The notes beneath the pieces are model-generated. The model saw only the letters and a list, made by a program, of their open reading frames with translations. It was not told the origin of the DNA and searched no databases. Position numbers and translations under genes: made by a program. A DNA stretch of 64,000 bases from JAVJSD01 sp040219575 (GTDB lineage Bacteria; Planctomycetota; Planctomycetia; Pirellulales; Pirellulaceae). Positions 26,086 through 34,956 of the stretch are shown piece after piece; position 1 is the first letter of the stretch, and the number at the start of each line of letters is the position of its first letter. The stretch is taken from assembly GCA_040219575.1 (NCBI GenBank), contig JAVJSD010000004.1, positions 19,264-83,263 on the forward strand, read 5' to 3'.

Positions 26086-28559
26086 TTGCTGGCCACGACC
26101 GGTTCGGGTTTGCGACGCCACTGCGTCACATCGTGATAGAGGTAAACGCCCGGCTCGGCCAGCCCTTCAATCGAGCGCAGATGGGCCCGATGGTTGACCA
26201 TCTGCCAAAGCGGCAGCACGGTCACTTCCTGGTGCATGGTGAGATGCAGCTCCCGCAGGCGGCGTCGGCCCTCCGCCTCGTTCGGCGCCATGTTCAGTCG
26301 CTGCTGCGCCATCCGCACGTAGTCGCCGCGAAGCGCCGCCACCGGCTCCATGTTCAACAATCGATTCGCGTCGGTGAACGGCTCCCACATGGCGATGTCG
26401 GCGAACATCAGATCCCACTCGCCGGGTTCGGCGGCGATCCGCCCTGGCAGCAATTCCCGCCGCTCGACGGCCAGGCCGATCAGCGACAGTTGTTCGACGA
26501 TCGCCTCGCACGCGGCGCGGGCCACGTCGTCGGCGGGATGCACCAGCCGCAGCGGTTTGAGTTGCGGGGCGGGGCGTCCTCGCTTCTTCGCCAGCGCGGC
26601 CGTTTCGCGGCGGGCGAGCTCCACCATCGTCAGCGCCAGGCGCGGCTCGTAGGCGCGGGGCTCGATTTGCGTATCGTATCCGTAGGCCCAGGAGTCGCTG
26701 GCGGTGATGCCGGGCGGAAACGGACCGCTGACCACCTGGCAGCCCTCGATCGTCGCGCCTTCGAGCAGCACCTTCTCCAGAATCGTCTTGCGATCGATGC
26801 CGTACAGCAGCGCGCGGCGGAAGGTGGCGTTGGCGGTGAATTCGTTGTCGGGGTTGGCCAGCAGGAACTGCATTGTCGGCAGCGTGTACGGCTGCACCAC
26901 GAGATGCGGTTCGTGACGCAGACGCGCCACGTCGGCGGGAAACACGCGGTCGAGCACGTCGACCTCTCCGCGTCGCAGCGCCAGCGCCGCCGCCCGGGCG
27001 TCTTCGTAACGGTGCTCGAAGATGTCGTACTTCGCTTGGGAGTCGGGGTGCTTCGGATTGGGCGAGAACCGCACATTTTCGGTCTCGCGCGATTGCAGCA
27101 CGAAGGGTCCGTCCTGGATGACGTCGGCGGGGGCGCCGGCGTCGGCGTCGCCGGAAGCGGCCGGCGGCGTTCTTAGCGGTACCTGCAACATCGCCTGCGG
27201 CAATACGTGGGGAGCCCGCAGGCCGACGTCGACGCGATACACGTCGTCGACGCTCACCGTGTCGCAGAGCCAACTCCACAGTCGGTTGTACTCCTGCGAG
27301 GACGGTTGGGCCTCCTGCGAGGACGGTTGGGCCAACCCCAGCACCCGCCGCGAGATGGCGAACCCGTCGAGATCCTCCGTGCTCTTTTTGGGATCGATCT
27401 GGAAAACGATGTGTTGACGGTCGGGCGTGACGCGGAGCGTGCCCAATGGGAAGTTGTAGACGCCGCCGTCGGGGCGGTGACCGTCGAACTCGACGAGCAT
27501 CCGCCGTGTGAGGCGGCCGATGCGGCGGGCCGCCCAATTGTCGAAACTGGCTGGATCGGCGTCGACCGACGAATCGCCGACGCCCACCACGATCACGGGA
27601 AACTTCGCCGAAACTTCGTTGATCAGCGCTTGCGCACCCGGCAGCGTGGGCCAGATCTCCAGCACGCGACGACTCGCCACGCGGGCCTCGAGCAATTGAT
27701 TCTCGTCGAGCAACCGCCGGGCTTCGACGCTCTGCTCCTGGGCCCGCTCCACGAGCATTTGCCGCCGCCGGGCGACCAGCGCCTTCTGCGACTCACCAAA
27801 CGTGGCCTCGATGCGATCGAGCATCCGCCGGGCGGCGAGATAGTCTTCGCTGCCCATGTACTTGGCGACGAGTTGGTCGACCACGGCCCCCAACACGTCG
27901 GATAAACTGCGCGCCGAACCGGTCGAGTACTCGTCGTTCAGCCGGTACAACTCCTCGAGCACGCCGAGCGCGACGTCGAATTTTTTCTGCTGGAACAGAC
28001 GTCCGGCGTCCTTGTAGAGATAGTCCTGTCGGACCTTCTCCAGGCCCGGCAGCGCCGGGTAGTTCTTGAGCAGAAACTCGAGGTTGTCCCAAGCGGCGCG
28101 GGAGTCGCCCGACTCCACGAGCTGGATGGTCTCGTCGAGCACCATCTGTTCGTACAACTGCAGCGAGGCGATGAACCGCCATTCGACGTCGTACTCCTGA
28201 TCGGGATTGTCGAGCAGCCGAATGCGGAGCTTTTGGGCCGGATTGGGATTGGTGGGAACGACGCGCGACGTCAACGGCACGAGTTTGAAGACGGCGTTGT
28301 CGTTGGCCTGGTCGAGCTGCAGGCGGTCCCAGGGCTCCTGATCGATCAGCCGCACCGGACCGTCGGCCGCGGCGTCGTCGGGTTTGGGCTCCGCCGGCTC
28401 TTGGGCCGCAAGCCGCGACGATGCGGAAAGCAACAGCAGCAGGGCGACCAGCCCTGCCGTCGTCCGCCGCGCAACGATGAACCACCGCGGCGTACGACGG
28501 CCGCCCTCACCGCGACGCGGCGCCGCACCAGCCATTCGAATTGCGGTTTTGTGATTCAC
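26082..28559 (-). CDS. Exported family-5 solute-binding-like protein with helical N-terminal extension
   Basis: This 825-aa protein begins with an Arg-rich region and a signal/anchor segment (RRTTAGLVALLLLLSASSRLAAQ). Residues about 90-300 are helical and TPR-like (QLVESGDSRAAWDNLEFLLKNYPALPG; RRMLDRIEATFGESQKALVARRRQML). The rest matches oligopeptide/nickel-binding SBP family 5: DALRRGEVDVLDRVFPADVARL, FRRALLYGIDRKTILEKVLLEG, PFPPGI, LRLVHPADDVARAACEAIVEQLSLIGL and a C-terminal LPLWQMVNHRAHLRSIEGL. No ABC permease or ATPase is encoded nearby, so a transport role is doubtful. A perfect 21-bp duplication (27291-27332) creates the repeat AQPSSQE-AQPSSQE. The start is GTG at 28559, or ATG at 28535. 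It overlaps the next gene by 4 nt. Confidence 0.82.
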   Translation of the reverse strand: MNHKTAIRMAGAAPRRGEGGRRTPRWFIVARRTTAGLVALLLLLSASSRLAAQEPAEPKPDDAAADGPVRLIDQEPWDRLQLDQANDNAVFKLVPLTSRVVPTNPNPAQKLRIRLLDNPDQEYDVEWRFIASLQLYEQMVLDETIQLVESGDSRAAWDNLEFLLKNYPALPGLEKVRQDYLYKDAGRLFQQKKFDVALGVLEELYRLNDEYSTGSARSLSDVLGAVVDQLVAKYMGSEDYLAARRMLDRIEATFGESQKALVARRRQMLVERAQEQSVEARRLLDENQLLEARVASRRVLEIWPTLPGAQALINEVSAKFPVIVVGVGDSSVDADPASFDNWAARRIGRLTRRMLVEFDGHRPDGGVYNFPLGTLRVTPDRQHIVFQIDPKKSTEDLDGFAISRRVLGLAQPSSQEAQPSSQEYNRLWSWLCDTVSVDDVYRVDVGLRAPHVLPQAMLQVPLRTPPAASGDADAGAPADVIQDGPFVLQSRETENVRFSPNPKHPDSQAKYDIFEHRYEDARAAALALRRGEVDVLDRVFPADVARLRHEPHLVVQPYTLPTMQFLLANPDNEFTANATFRRALLYGIDRKTILEKVLLEGATIEGCQVVSGPFPPGITASDSWAYGYDTQIEPRAYEPRLALTMVELARRETAALAKKRGRPAPQLKPLRLVHPADDVARAACEAIVEQLSLIGLAVERRELLPGRIAAEPGEWDLMFADIAMWEPFTDANRLLNMEPVAALRGDYVRMAQQRLNMAPNEAEGRRRLRELHLTMHQEVTVLPLWQMVNHRAHLRSIEGLAEPGVYLYHDVTQWRRKPEPVVASK

Positions 28560-28656
28560 TTTCGTCTCGGGCGTCTTGTTGTGGACGTCGATGTCCGTCG
28601 TTGCTTCACGCGATCGATCTTGCGATGGACGAAAACGTCCGTCGTCCAGTGCATGC

Positions 28657-31600
28657 TCAGGAAGCGGTCGATTTCGCCAGATCGACGATATAAACGATTC
28701 CGTCGCTGCCCGTCAGCAGAAACCTTCCCGCGAAGGGAACGGGGGCGGCGCCGAGCGGTTGCCCCAGATCGAGGCTGGCCGTCTCTTGGCCGTCGGACAG
28801 GTTGATTTGTTTCACGACGCCCTCGGTCGACGCCACGACCACCTCTTGGCCGATTCTCAACGGGGCGCCGGTTAGACGCCCCTCGCCGACGGAGACCGAC
28901 CACAGCGTTTCGCCGGAGCCGTCGATGCAGAGCAACTCGCCGCGATCGGTGGCCGCCAGGGCGGCGGCGCCGACGGCGTAAGGCCCCCAGACCACGCGCC
29001 CCTTGATGGCCGATTCGGCGCCGGCCGCGAGGTCGCTACCGTACACCGCCAGGACGTCGCTCGATCGCTCGCGCCGGGCCGCCAGGATCGATTCGCCGAC
29101 CACCGCCAGTGGGGAAGTGATCTCCTGCGCGACGTCGGCCTCCTCGACCCCCGCCAGGTGCGGTTCCGGCGAGTCCTTCAGCTCCACGATGTACAACTTG
29201 CGGCGGTCGTCCGTGACGACGAAACGCCCCTCCGCCAACGGCGCGGGGCGTCCCCAGGCGACGCGCTGGCCGGCGGACAGCGGCGGCTGAAACGGCTTGG
29301 CCAACGGATTGCCCGTCACAGGATCGACCAGGTAGATGCGTCCATCGTCGCAAGGAAACAGCAATCCCTGCTCGAACAGGACAGGAGCGCAAGTCAGCGA
29401 CCGAGAAGGAACGCGCGGCGTCACCAGTTGCAGCGACTCGGACGCCAAGGGATCGTAGTTGGCGATGCGTGTATCGGGCGGCAGCGAGGCGAAGGCGAGT
29501 CGTCCTTCACCGAGATCGAAGCGCGAGGCAAGCGACAGACCCTCCCGCTGCTTGGCGCCCAGGTCGAAGGACGGCTGGCCAAGGTATCCGGCCTTGATGC
29601 TCTCGGGATCGATTTCGAACAGTTGACCGGAAGAGGTGACGGCGACCAGTCTTTGACGCTGCGTGTCGGCGTAGGCCTCGCCGGCCAACGGCGCGCCGAG
29701 CGATGTCCGCCATACTTCGGCCCCGTCCGACGTCTGGCAAGCCGCCGCCGTCAGGCCGATCGCGCCCTGCCGCCGGCGCACCGACGCCACCACGTCGTCG
29801 AAGACCTGCACCGGGCCCACGAACACGTCGCCTTCGTAAATCGGCCATTTGCGAATCAATTTTCCCAGCGACGTCTGGATCTCGTACTTGGTAAGCCGAT
29901 TTCCGCCGACAAAGAGTTGGCCCTGATCGGCGGCGGCGAAGAGCACCTTCGACTGCGATTCGGTGGCCGGCTCGTCGTCGACCGCCGACACCGTCGATCG
30001 CTTGTTGGTGGGATCGACTTCGTAGACGTGAATCGCTCCCAAATCGGAAAGCACCAACACACGCCCCGATTGCGAAAGGGGAGGGGTCAACACGCGGCCG
30101 CGAATCGGAAAGTCGACCCGCAGCGCCGTCAGCGAGGCGCCGTCGCGACCGGTGGAAATCGCGTGGAGTCGGCTGTCGGCGGCCGACGTGTTCTCGGCGA
30201 TCAGCAGGTGCCCGCGCAGCGCCAGCGGCGCCGCCGCGACAGCGCCCGCCTTGTGGCCGAGGTAGTACACGGCGCGGCATTCGAGGCTTGGCAGCGCCAA
30301 CGCATAAACGTTCGTGTGATCGGCGACGACATAACACATCGAGGCCGCCGCATCGACGGCCGCCGGCAGGGAGGTCGACTGCGGCAAGACCGCTTGATGC
30401 AAGCAGGCGCCCGTGGCCGGATCGAGCGAGTAGACGGTTCCCGTCGCATCGGTCGCCACCAGGGCGCCTTCGGCGGACGACGGCGTCGACAGGGGTTTGC
30501 CGATGGGCGTTCTCCACAGCAGCTTGCCGGTCGCGGCTTCGAGTCGAAGCAGCTCATGCTCGCGTGGATCGACCACCAGCACATCGTCGCTCGACGCGTC
30601 GGCGACGCGCACCGGCTGCGGGGCGGGATCGTAGCCCGTGTACCTTCGCCACCGCACTTCTCCGGTGGCCGCGTCGACGCCATACACGGCCCCTTCCACG
30701 CGGAACACGGCGATGCGGCCTTGCGATCGCGCGGCCGTCTCTCCCGAATTGCCGGCCAGCACGATCTGAAAGTCCGGCGCGGCGAATCGCTCGCCGGCCG
30801 CCGGTTCGGGGCCTCCGCGCGAGATATTCACGAGCTCTCGCTGCTTTTTCGAAATCGTGCGGACGGCGTCCTGCAAGTCCCTATTCGCGACGAGCCCCGG
30901 GTAAGTTTTGAGCAACGTGTCGCGCAGGGCGTAGGCCTGAGCGGTGTCGCCGGCCTCGGCGGCCTTCTCGATGCCTGTGACCGCGTCGACCAGATCCTGC
31001 TCTCGGCTCAGATCGCGACGGACCGTGGCGACGGCGGCGAGGATGCGGTCGATTCGCAATTCGGTTCCCGGCGATTTCCGCAACGAGGGGGGAATGTAGA
31101 CGGGGTTGTTGACCAGCTTCATCGCCTCTTCCGCCTGCTCAACGTGCGTGGCGGCGGCGGTGAAGTCCTTGGCTTCCTGCGCCTGGGTGGCGAAGCCTTC
31201 GGCGATTTGCGGCAAGATCGCGGCCAGTTCGTCACGAGCGCTGGGGAAACTGGCTTCGGTCTCGATTTTGGGAAGCTCCTTCTGCGCGGTGGCCAGCGGC
31301 TGGCTCCAGTCGCGCGCCCCGCGGACCACCTGCCGCAACCTCGCCAAGCCCTGGCGGACACGCGCCAGGCTGGCGTTCTCGTCGTCGGGATAGTCGGTGA
31401 TGAACTGCTCGTAGCGTTCAATCGCCTCCAGATACTGCTCGCTCTTGTACGACTCCTCGGCCTGTTCGAACACCTCGGCCGCCGGCGCGCTGCTGAGACT
31501 GAAGTACAGCGCCACGCCGACCAGCAGCAACACCACCAACACGCCGCCGCCGACGAACATCAACGCCGACTCCCACGGGTTCTTGCGCGTCTTTCGCTCG

Positions 31601-32211
31601 CGCGGGCCCTGCGGCTGCTGCATCTGCGGTTGCGTCTGCCCCATCCCCAGCGGATCCGCGCCGAACGGATCGGCGCCGAACGGATCGCTTCCGCCCAACG
31701 GCGTCAGTCCGCCGGCGTCGTCGATGGGCACCAGTTCGTGGACGGGGCCGTCGTCGATCGGCACCATCGCCGGCGCGGCCTCGGCCGATTCCGACTTGAC
31801 CTTCGGCTCCGAAGTCTTCCACTTCTTTTTGCTTTTCGCCGGCGGGCCGGAGGGCGGACTCGATTTGCCGCCGGGCTTGTTCTTGTTGGGCTCTGTCTTG
31901 TTGGGCGCGCTCTTGTTGGGGGCGCTCTTGTTGGGGGGGGGCGGCGGGCTGACCGCGAACTCCTCGTCCTCCTCGTCCAAGGCCAACTCCAACTCCTCCT
32001 CATTCAGCATGACCGTTTCGGCGGCGATGTCGGAGAGCAGCTTCTTGCCTTGAAAGGAAGTCAGCAGCCCCTTGTCGACCAGCATCTGCACGATCGTCTC
32101 GGGAGAGATCCGCACACCCGAATCCGAAACCTGCTTGCGCAAGCTGGTGATCACGTTGGCTTCAAGCAAACCCAGTTGTTCGATTCGCTCGAGAAGTGCG
32201 TCGGCGGACAT
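28657..32211 (-). CDS. Membrane-anchored PQQ-type beta-propeller protein with TPR-like region
   Basis: This 1184-aa protein is a single-pass inner-membrane protein. Residues 1-65 (LLERIEQLGLLEANVITSLR...LVDKGLLTSFQGKKLL) match the small N-terminal module common in planctomycete kinases. Then come an acidic/proline-rich linker with NKSAP repeats (80-210) and a TM helix at 216-239. The periplasmic part has TPR-like helices (AEESYKSEQYLEAIERYEQFITDYPDDENA) and two stretches of PQQ-type propeller blades (VYGVDAATGEVRWRR, VYSLDPATGACLHQ, LLCIDGSGETLWSVSVGEGR) reminiscent of BamB. The ATG at 32211 lies 29 nt downstream of the zinc-ribbon/ExbD gene. Probably a periplasmic scaffold or sensor working with the ExbB/ExbD motor. 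Confidence 0.85.
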   Translation of the reverse strand: MSADALLERIEQLGLLEANVITSLRKQVSDSGVRISPETIVQMLVDKGLLTSFQGKKLLSDIAAETVMLNEEELELALDEEDEEFAVSPPPPPNKSAPNKSAPNKTEPNKNKPGGKSSPPSGPPAKSKKKWKTSEPKVKSESAEAAPAMVPIDDGPVHELVPIDDAGGLTPLGGSDPFGADPFGADPLGMGQTQPQMQQPQGPRERKTRKNPWESALMFVGGGVLVVLLLVGVALYFSLSSAPAAEVFEQAEESYKSEQYLEAIERYEQFITDYPDDENASLARVRQGLARLRQVVRGARDWSQPLATAQKELPKIETEASFPSARDELAAILPQIAEGFATQAQEAKDFTAAATHVEQAEEAMKLVNNPVYIPPSLRKSPGTELRIDRILAAVATVRRDLSREQDLVDAVTGIEKAAEAGDTAQAYALRDTLLKTYPGLVANRDLQDAVRTISKKQRELVNISRGGPEPAAGERFAAPDFQIVLAGNSGETAARSQGRIAVFRVEGAVYGVDAATGEVRWRRYTGYDPAPQPVRVADASSDDVLVVDPREHELLRLEAATGKLLWRTPIGKPLSTPSSAEGALVATDATGTVYSLDPATGACLHQAVLPQSTSLPAAVDAAASMCYVVADHTNVYALALPSLECRAVYYLGHKAGAVAAAPLALRGHLLIAENTSAADSRLHAISTGRDGASLTALRVDFPIRGRVLTPPLSQSGRVLVLSDLGAIHVYEVDPTNKRSTVSAVDDEPATESQSKVLFAAADQGQLFVGGNRLTKYEIQTSLGKLIRKWPIYEGDVFVGPVQVFDDVVASVRRRQGAIGLTAAACQTSDGAEVWRTSLGAPLAGEAYADTQRQRLVAVTSSGQLFEIDPESIKAGYLGQPSFDLGAKQREGLSLASRFDLGEGRLAFASLPPDTRIANYDPLASESLQLVTPRVPSRSLTCAPVLFEQGLLFPCDDGRIYLVDPVTGNPLAKPFQPPLSAGQRVAWGRPAPLAEGRFVVTDDRRKLYIVELKDSPEPHLAGVEEADVAQEITSPLAVVGESILAARRERSSDVLAVYGSDLAAGAESAIKGRVVWGPYAVGAAALAATDRGELLCIDGSGETLWSVSVGEGRLTGAPLRIGQEVVVASTEGVVKQINLSDGQETASLDLGQPLGAAPVPFAGRFLLTGSDGIVYIVDLAKSTAS

Positions 32212-32240
32212 GTTCGTTCCTTGTTTGGCTCGTCGGCGGC

Positions 32241-33680
32241 CTATTCGTCGTCTTCTTCCACCGTGACCAGCTTCACACGCTCCATGCCCACGGCGGGGCC
32301 GGCGTCGAGCGCCGTGATGACTCGTTCATACAGCGCCTCGCCGTTGGCGATCACCAGCAGCTGCGTCGGCACGTTTCCGGCCGAATCGCCCAGCCGCGCT
32401 TCGCGAAGCTTGATCAACAGCTCCTGTTCGCTGGGCGCCTCCTCCTCCCAGTCGGGAGTGGTGACATGAAAGGCGTTGTACGAGTCGACCCGCACGATGA
32501 TCACGTCCGAGTCCTCCTCGAGATCCTCGACCGACTGGGCGGCGGTGCTCGGCTGGTCGTCGTTGGGGGTGGGCAGCTCTTTGGATCGCTGCAGCGCGAA
32601 GGCCGCCGTGACCATAAAGAAAATCAGCAGCAGGAAGGTGACATCGACCATCGGCGTCATGTCCATCTCCGGTTCATCGCGCTGCCGCTCGCGACGGAAA
32701 CTCACCGGCGCGTCGTCGTCCTCGGCGGTCTGGTCTTCGAACGGGTCGTCTTCTTCCTCGTCGTCGATCGGCACGAGCTGCTGCGTGAGCGGCGGCGCCT
32801 CCACCGCCGGCGACTCGACCGGCGGCGATTCCGACAACGGCGTCAGCGCCTGCGGCGGGGCGACGACCTGCGACGAGCCGGCGTCGCCGCGGATCGGCGG
32901 CGCCTCCGGCGCGGGGGTTTCGGACGCTTTGGCCGCTGCCTCCGCGCTCGCCGCCTCCGCCTTCGTCGGCGCGCCTCGGCCCTTGGTCGTCGGGGCCGGT
33001 TCCTCCTCCTCTTCCGACAGCTCAATCGGGGCGAAGTCGGTCACCGTGCCGGTGCCGACGGGCCGCTGCGGAGAGGGGATCGGCTTCTCCTGCCGCGTCT
33101 GGGGAGAAGGAATCGGCTTCTCCTGCTGCGCCAACTCTTGCTTCAGCTTCTCGTCATAGATTCTCTTCTTTTTCGGACTGAGCAGACAACTGCAGGCGTT
33201 GGCCAGTTCGTTGAGCAGTTTCTGCGAAAGCTCGGCCCGGCGGCCGCCCGCCTGCGTTTTGACGTGCGCCATCTGCCGGTCGGCGGAGCTCTCGATCACC
33301 TCCAGGTCCTGCTCGAACAACGGAACGCCCAACAATCGGTAGTAGTTGGGCGGATGCTCCGAGGGCGGGATCGCCAGCCACTTGTAATACGGATCGAACG
33401 GCGGATCGTTCGCCGCCGGCGGGTTCGAAGCCGCCGCGTTCGAAGCCGCCGCGTTCGAAGCCGGCCCCGCCAAAGCGGCGTCGTCGGCGCCTGGGCCGCC
33501 AGACTCCGGGCCCGAATCGGGCGCCCAGGTGTCGTTGAGCTGCCGCTGGCGCTTGGTCGTCGGCGGCGGGGCGGTGACGGTCGCCTCGCAGATCGGGCAG
33601 CGGACGCGCCGCCCCACGATATTCAGCGCCGCCGTCCGCTCGGCGCCGCAGGCCGGGCAATAGAATGAATACAACTCCAC
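32241..33680 (-). CDS. Zinc ribbon - J-like - ExbD/TolR fusion protein
   Basis: This 479-aa protein is an unusual three-part fusion. Residues 1-35 form a zinc ribbon (C8/C11 and C28/C31). Residues 97-180 contain a J-domain-like module (DPYYKWLAIPPSEHPPNYYRLLGVP ... LSPKKKRIYDEKLKQEL) seen in planctomycete signalling proteins, without a clear HPD. A long acidic/proline linker follows (about 185-335). Residues 336-479 are ExbD/TolR: MDMTPMVDVTFLLLIFFMV with the proton-path Asp346, one TM helix, and a periplasmic domain. Translation starts at GTG 33680, which overlaps the TAG of the preceding exbD by one base (TAGTG), so the two ExbD proteins are coupled. The cytoplasmic N-terminus would be a plausible regulatory input to the motor. 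Confidence 0.88.
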   Translation of the reverse strand: MELYSFYCPACGAERTAALNIVGRRVRCPICEATVTAPPPTTKRQRQLNDTWAPDSGPESGGPGADDAALAGPASNAAASNAAASNPPAANDPPFDPYYKWLAIPPSEHPPNYYRLLGVPLFEQDLEVIESSADRQMAHVKTQAGGRRAELSQKLLNELANACSCLLSPKKKRIYDEKLKQELAQQEKPIPSPQTRQEKPIPSPQRPVGTGTVTDFAPIELSEEEEEPAPTTKGRGAPTKAEAASAEAAAKASETPAPEAPPIRGDAGSSQVVAPPQALTPLSESPPVESPAVEAPPLTQQLVPIDDEEEDDPFEDQTAEDDDAPVSFRRERQRDEPEMDMTPMVDVTFLLLIFFMVTAAFALQRSKELPTPNDDQPSTAAQSVEDLEEDSDVIIVRVDSYNAFHVTTPDWEEEAPSEQELLIKLREARLGDSAGNVPTQLLVIANGEALYERVITALDAGPAVGMERVKLVTVEEDDE

Positions 33681-34198
33681 TATTGTTCTTCCAGGATGCC
33701 GAGGTGGAAATTCTCTAGCACATCGACTTGTTGTTTGGCGGCCGTGATGGCGTCGACGACGCGTTTGATGTCGCGTTGCTTCAAGTTTCGATCGCCCTTG
33801 ATCAACACGGTGGTCTTGGGGCGGCCGCCGTCGCCCAGCAGGCCCTGCACGAGATGCTGGGCGATGGCCTCCTGCTGCTGCAACAGGTCGCCGGAGGCGA
33901 TTTCCACGCCCTGATCCGACAGCACCCGCACCGAGCCGGTCTCGCCGCGCTGGACGACCAGCACGACGGCGTCCACGCCGGCGACCGGCGTGCCGTATTT
34001 TCCCTTGGGCATCTCCACATTGGCCGTCTCCTCCATCTTCGACGTGACGATGAAGAAGATCAGCAGCAGGAACACGATGTCGATCATCGGTGTGATGTCC
34101 AAGTCCGCGTCCTCGCGGCGCCGATGCCGACGGGCGCGCAACTGGGAGAACGCCTGGTCCTGCTCCAGATCGTTGCGGGGAGCGGCGTTTTCGGCCAT
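33680..34198 (-). CDS. exbD: ExbD/TolR-family biopolymer transport protein
   Basis: This 172-aa protein has the standard layout: a basic cytoplasmic N-terminus (RARRHRRRED), the signature DLDITPMIDIVFLLLIFFIVTS with the essential Asp40 in the single TM helix, and a periplasmic domain ending TAAKQQVDVLENFHLGI. In the family it forms the proton-conducting stator with ExbB/TolQ and transmits energy to the outer membrane or periplasm. The ATG at 34198 is followed directly by MAENAAPRNDLEQ. It is 56 bp downstream of exbB and overlaps the second, fused exbD by one base. Confidence 0.93.
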   Translation of the reverse strand: MAENAAPRNDLEQDQAFSQLRARRHRRREDADLDITPMIDIVFLLLIFFIVTSKMEETANVEMPKGKYGTPVAGVDAVVLVVQRGETGSVRVLSDQGVEIASGDLLQQQEAIAQHLVQGLLGDGGRPKTTVLIKGDRNLKQRDIKRVVDAITAAKQQVDVLENFHLGILEEQ

Positions 34199-34254
34199 CG
34201 GTTCGCCTTGTTCGAGAAGCCTCGTCGCGGGTTCGCGCCGAGTTGACTGACTGA

Positions 34255-34893
34255 CTATTTCTTCGTTGCTTGTCGGAACGCTTCCAGGAAGCGGGACAGT
34301 CCGTAGGAGACGAGATCCTCCATCTTGCGGATGCGGACGTTGATGCTGGCGGTGCACAGCACCAGCGGAATGGCGATCGCCAGCCCGCAGGCGGTGGTGA
34401 TCAGCGCGGTCATGATGTCGGTGGCCAGTTTCTCGGCCTGCGGCCCCTGGCCGCCGCCGATCTTCTGAAAGGCGCCCATCATGCCGATCACGGTCCCCAG
34501 CAGCCCCACCATCGGCGCGCTCTTGATGACCGTGTTGACCCAACTCAGCCGATGCTCGAGATCCGACAGCACGTCGCGTTCGAAACGGTCGAGCACCAAC
34601 TGCCGCACCTTGGTGAAGCCGATCTTGCGATTCTCCAGCGCCAGGAAGATCAACTGCGGCATGGCGCGTTGGTCGCCGTCGCAGATCTCCAGCGCCGTGT
34701 TGAAGTCGCCTTTGGACAGCGGGGCCTCCACTTCATCCAGAAACGCCGACATCGCCTTTTCGTTGCGAAATCGCTTCTGAGCCACGCGCCGCCAGACCGT
34801 GACCACGCAGAACGCCCCCCACAACGCGATCAGCCCCAGCACCACGTACATGATGACGCCGAGGATAAAGAAGAACGTTTCCGTATTGATCAT
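34255..34893 (-). CDS. exbB: MotA/TolQ/ExbB proton-channel protein
   Basis: This 212-aa inner-membrane protein has three TM segments: about 8-32, 118-142 and 158-182. The family signature is SAPMVGLLGTVIGMMGAF (about 125-142), followed by MTALITTACGLAIAIPL, which lines the channel with ExbD. A cytoplasmic domain lies between TM1 and TM2 (SKGDFNTALEICD). It heads the motor part of the operon, ahead of two exbD genes. No tonB or tolA is recognisable nearby, so the energised partner is probably another gene of the operon. Confidence 0.94.
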   Translation of the reverse strand: MINTETFFFILGVIMYVVLGLIALWGAFCVVTVWRRVAQKRFRNEKAMSAFLDEVEAPLSKGDFNTALEICDGDQRAMPQLIFLALENRKIGFTKVRQLVLDRFERDVLSDLEHRLSWVNTVIKSAPMVGLLGTVIGMMGAFQKIGGGQGPQAEKLATDIMTALITTACGLAIAIPLVLCTASINVRIRKMEDLVSYGLSRFLEAFRQATKK

Positions 34894-34956
34894 TCCAGGT
34901 TGCTCGTCAGTGTCGGTGGTTGCGTCGGCAGGGTGTGCTGGCGGATGAAAGCGGGA

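Noticed and set aside
24223..26136. 637-aa plus-strand frame beginning in repeat copy A
   Set aside because: Starts in the repeat core and runs antisense to the c-heme protein gene; no domain.
28556..28903. 115-aa minus-strand frame between the propeller and solute-binding-like genes
   Set aside because: Mostly overlaps the 3' end of the propeller gene in another frame and is Arg-rich without motif.
29158..32469. 1103-aa open frame opposite the propeller protein
   Set aside because: Arg/Gln/Gly-rich, no motif, opposite to a well-supported gene.
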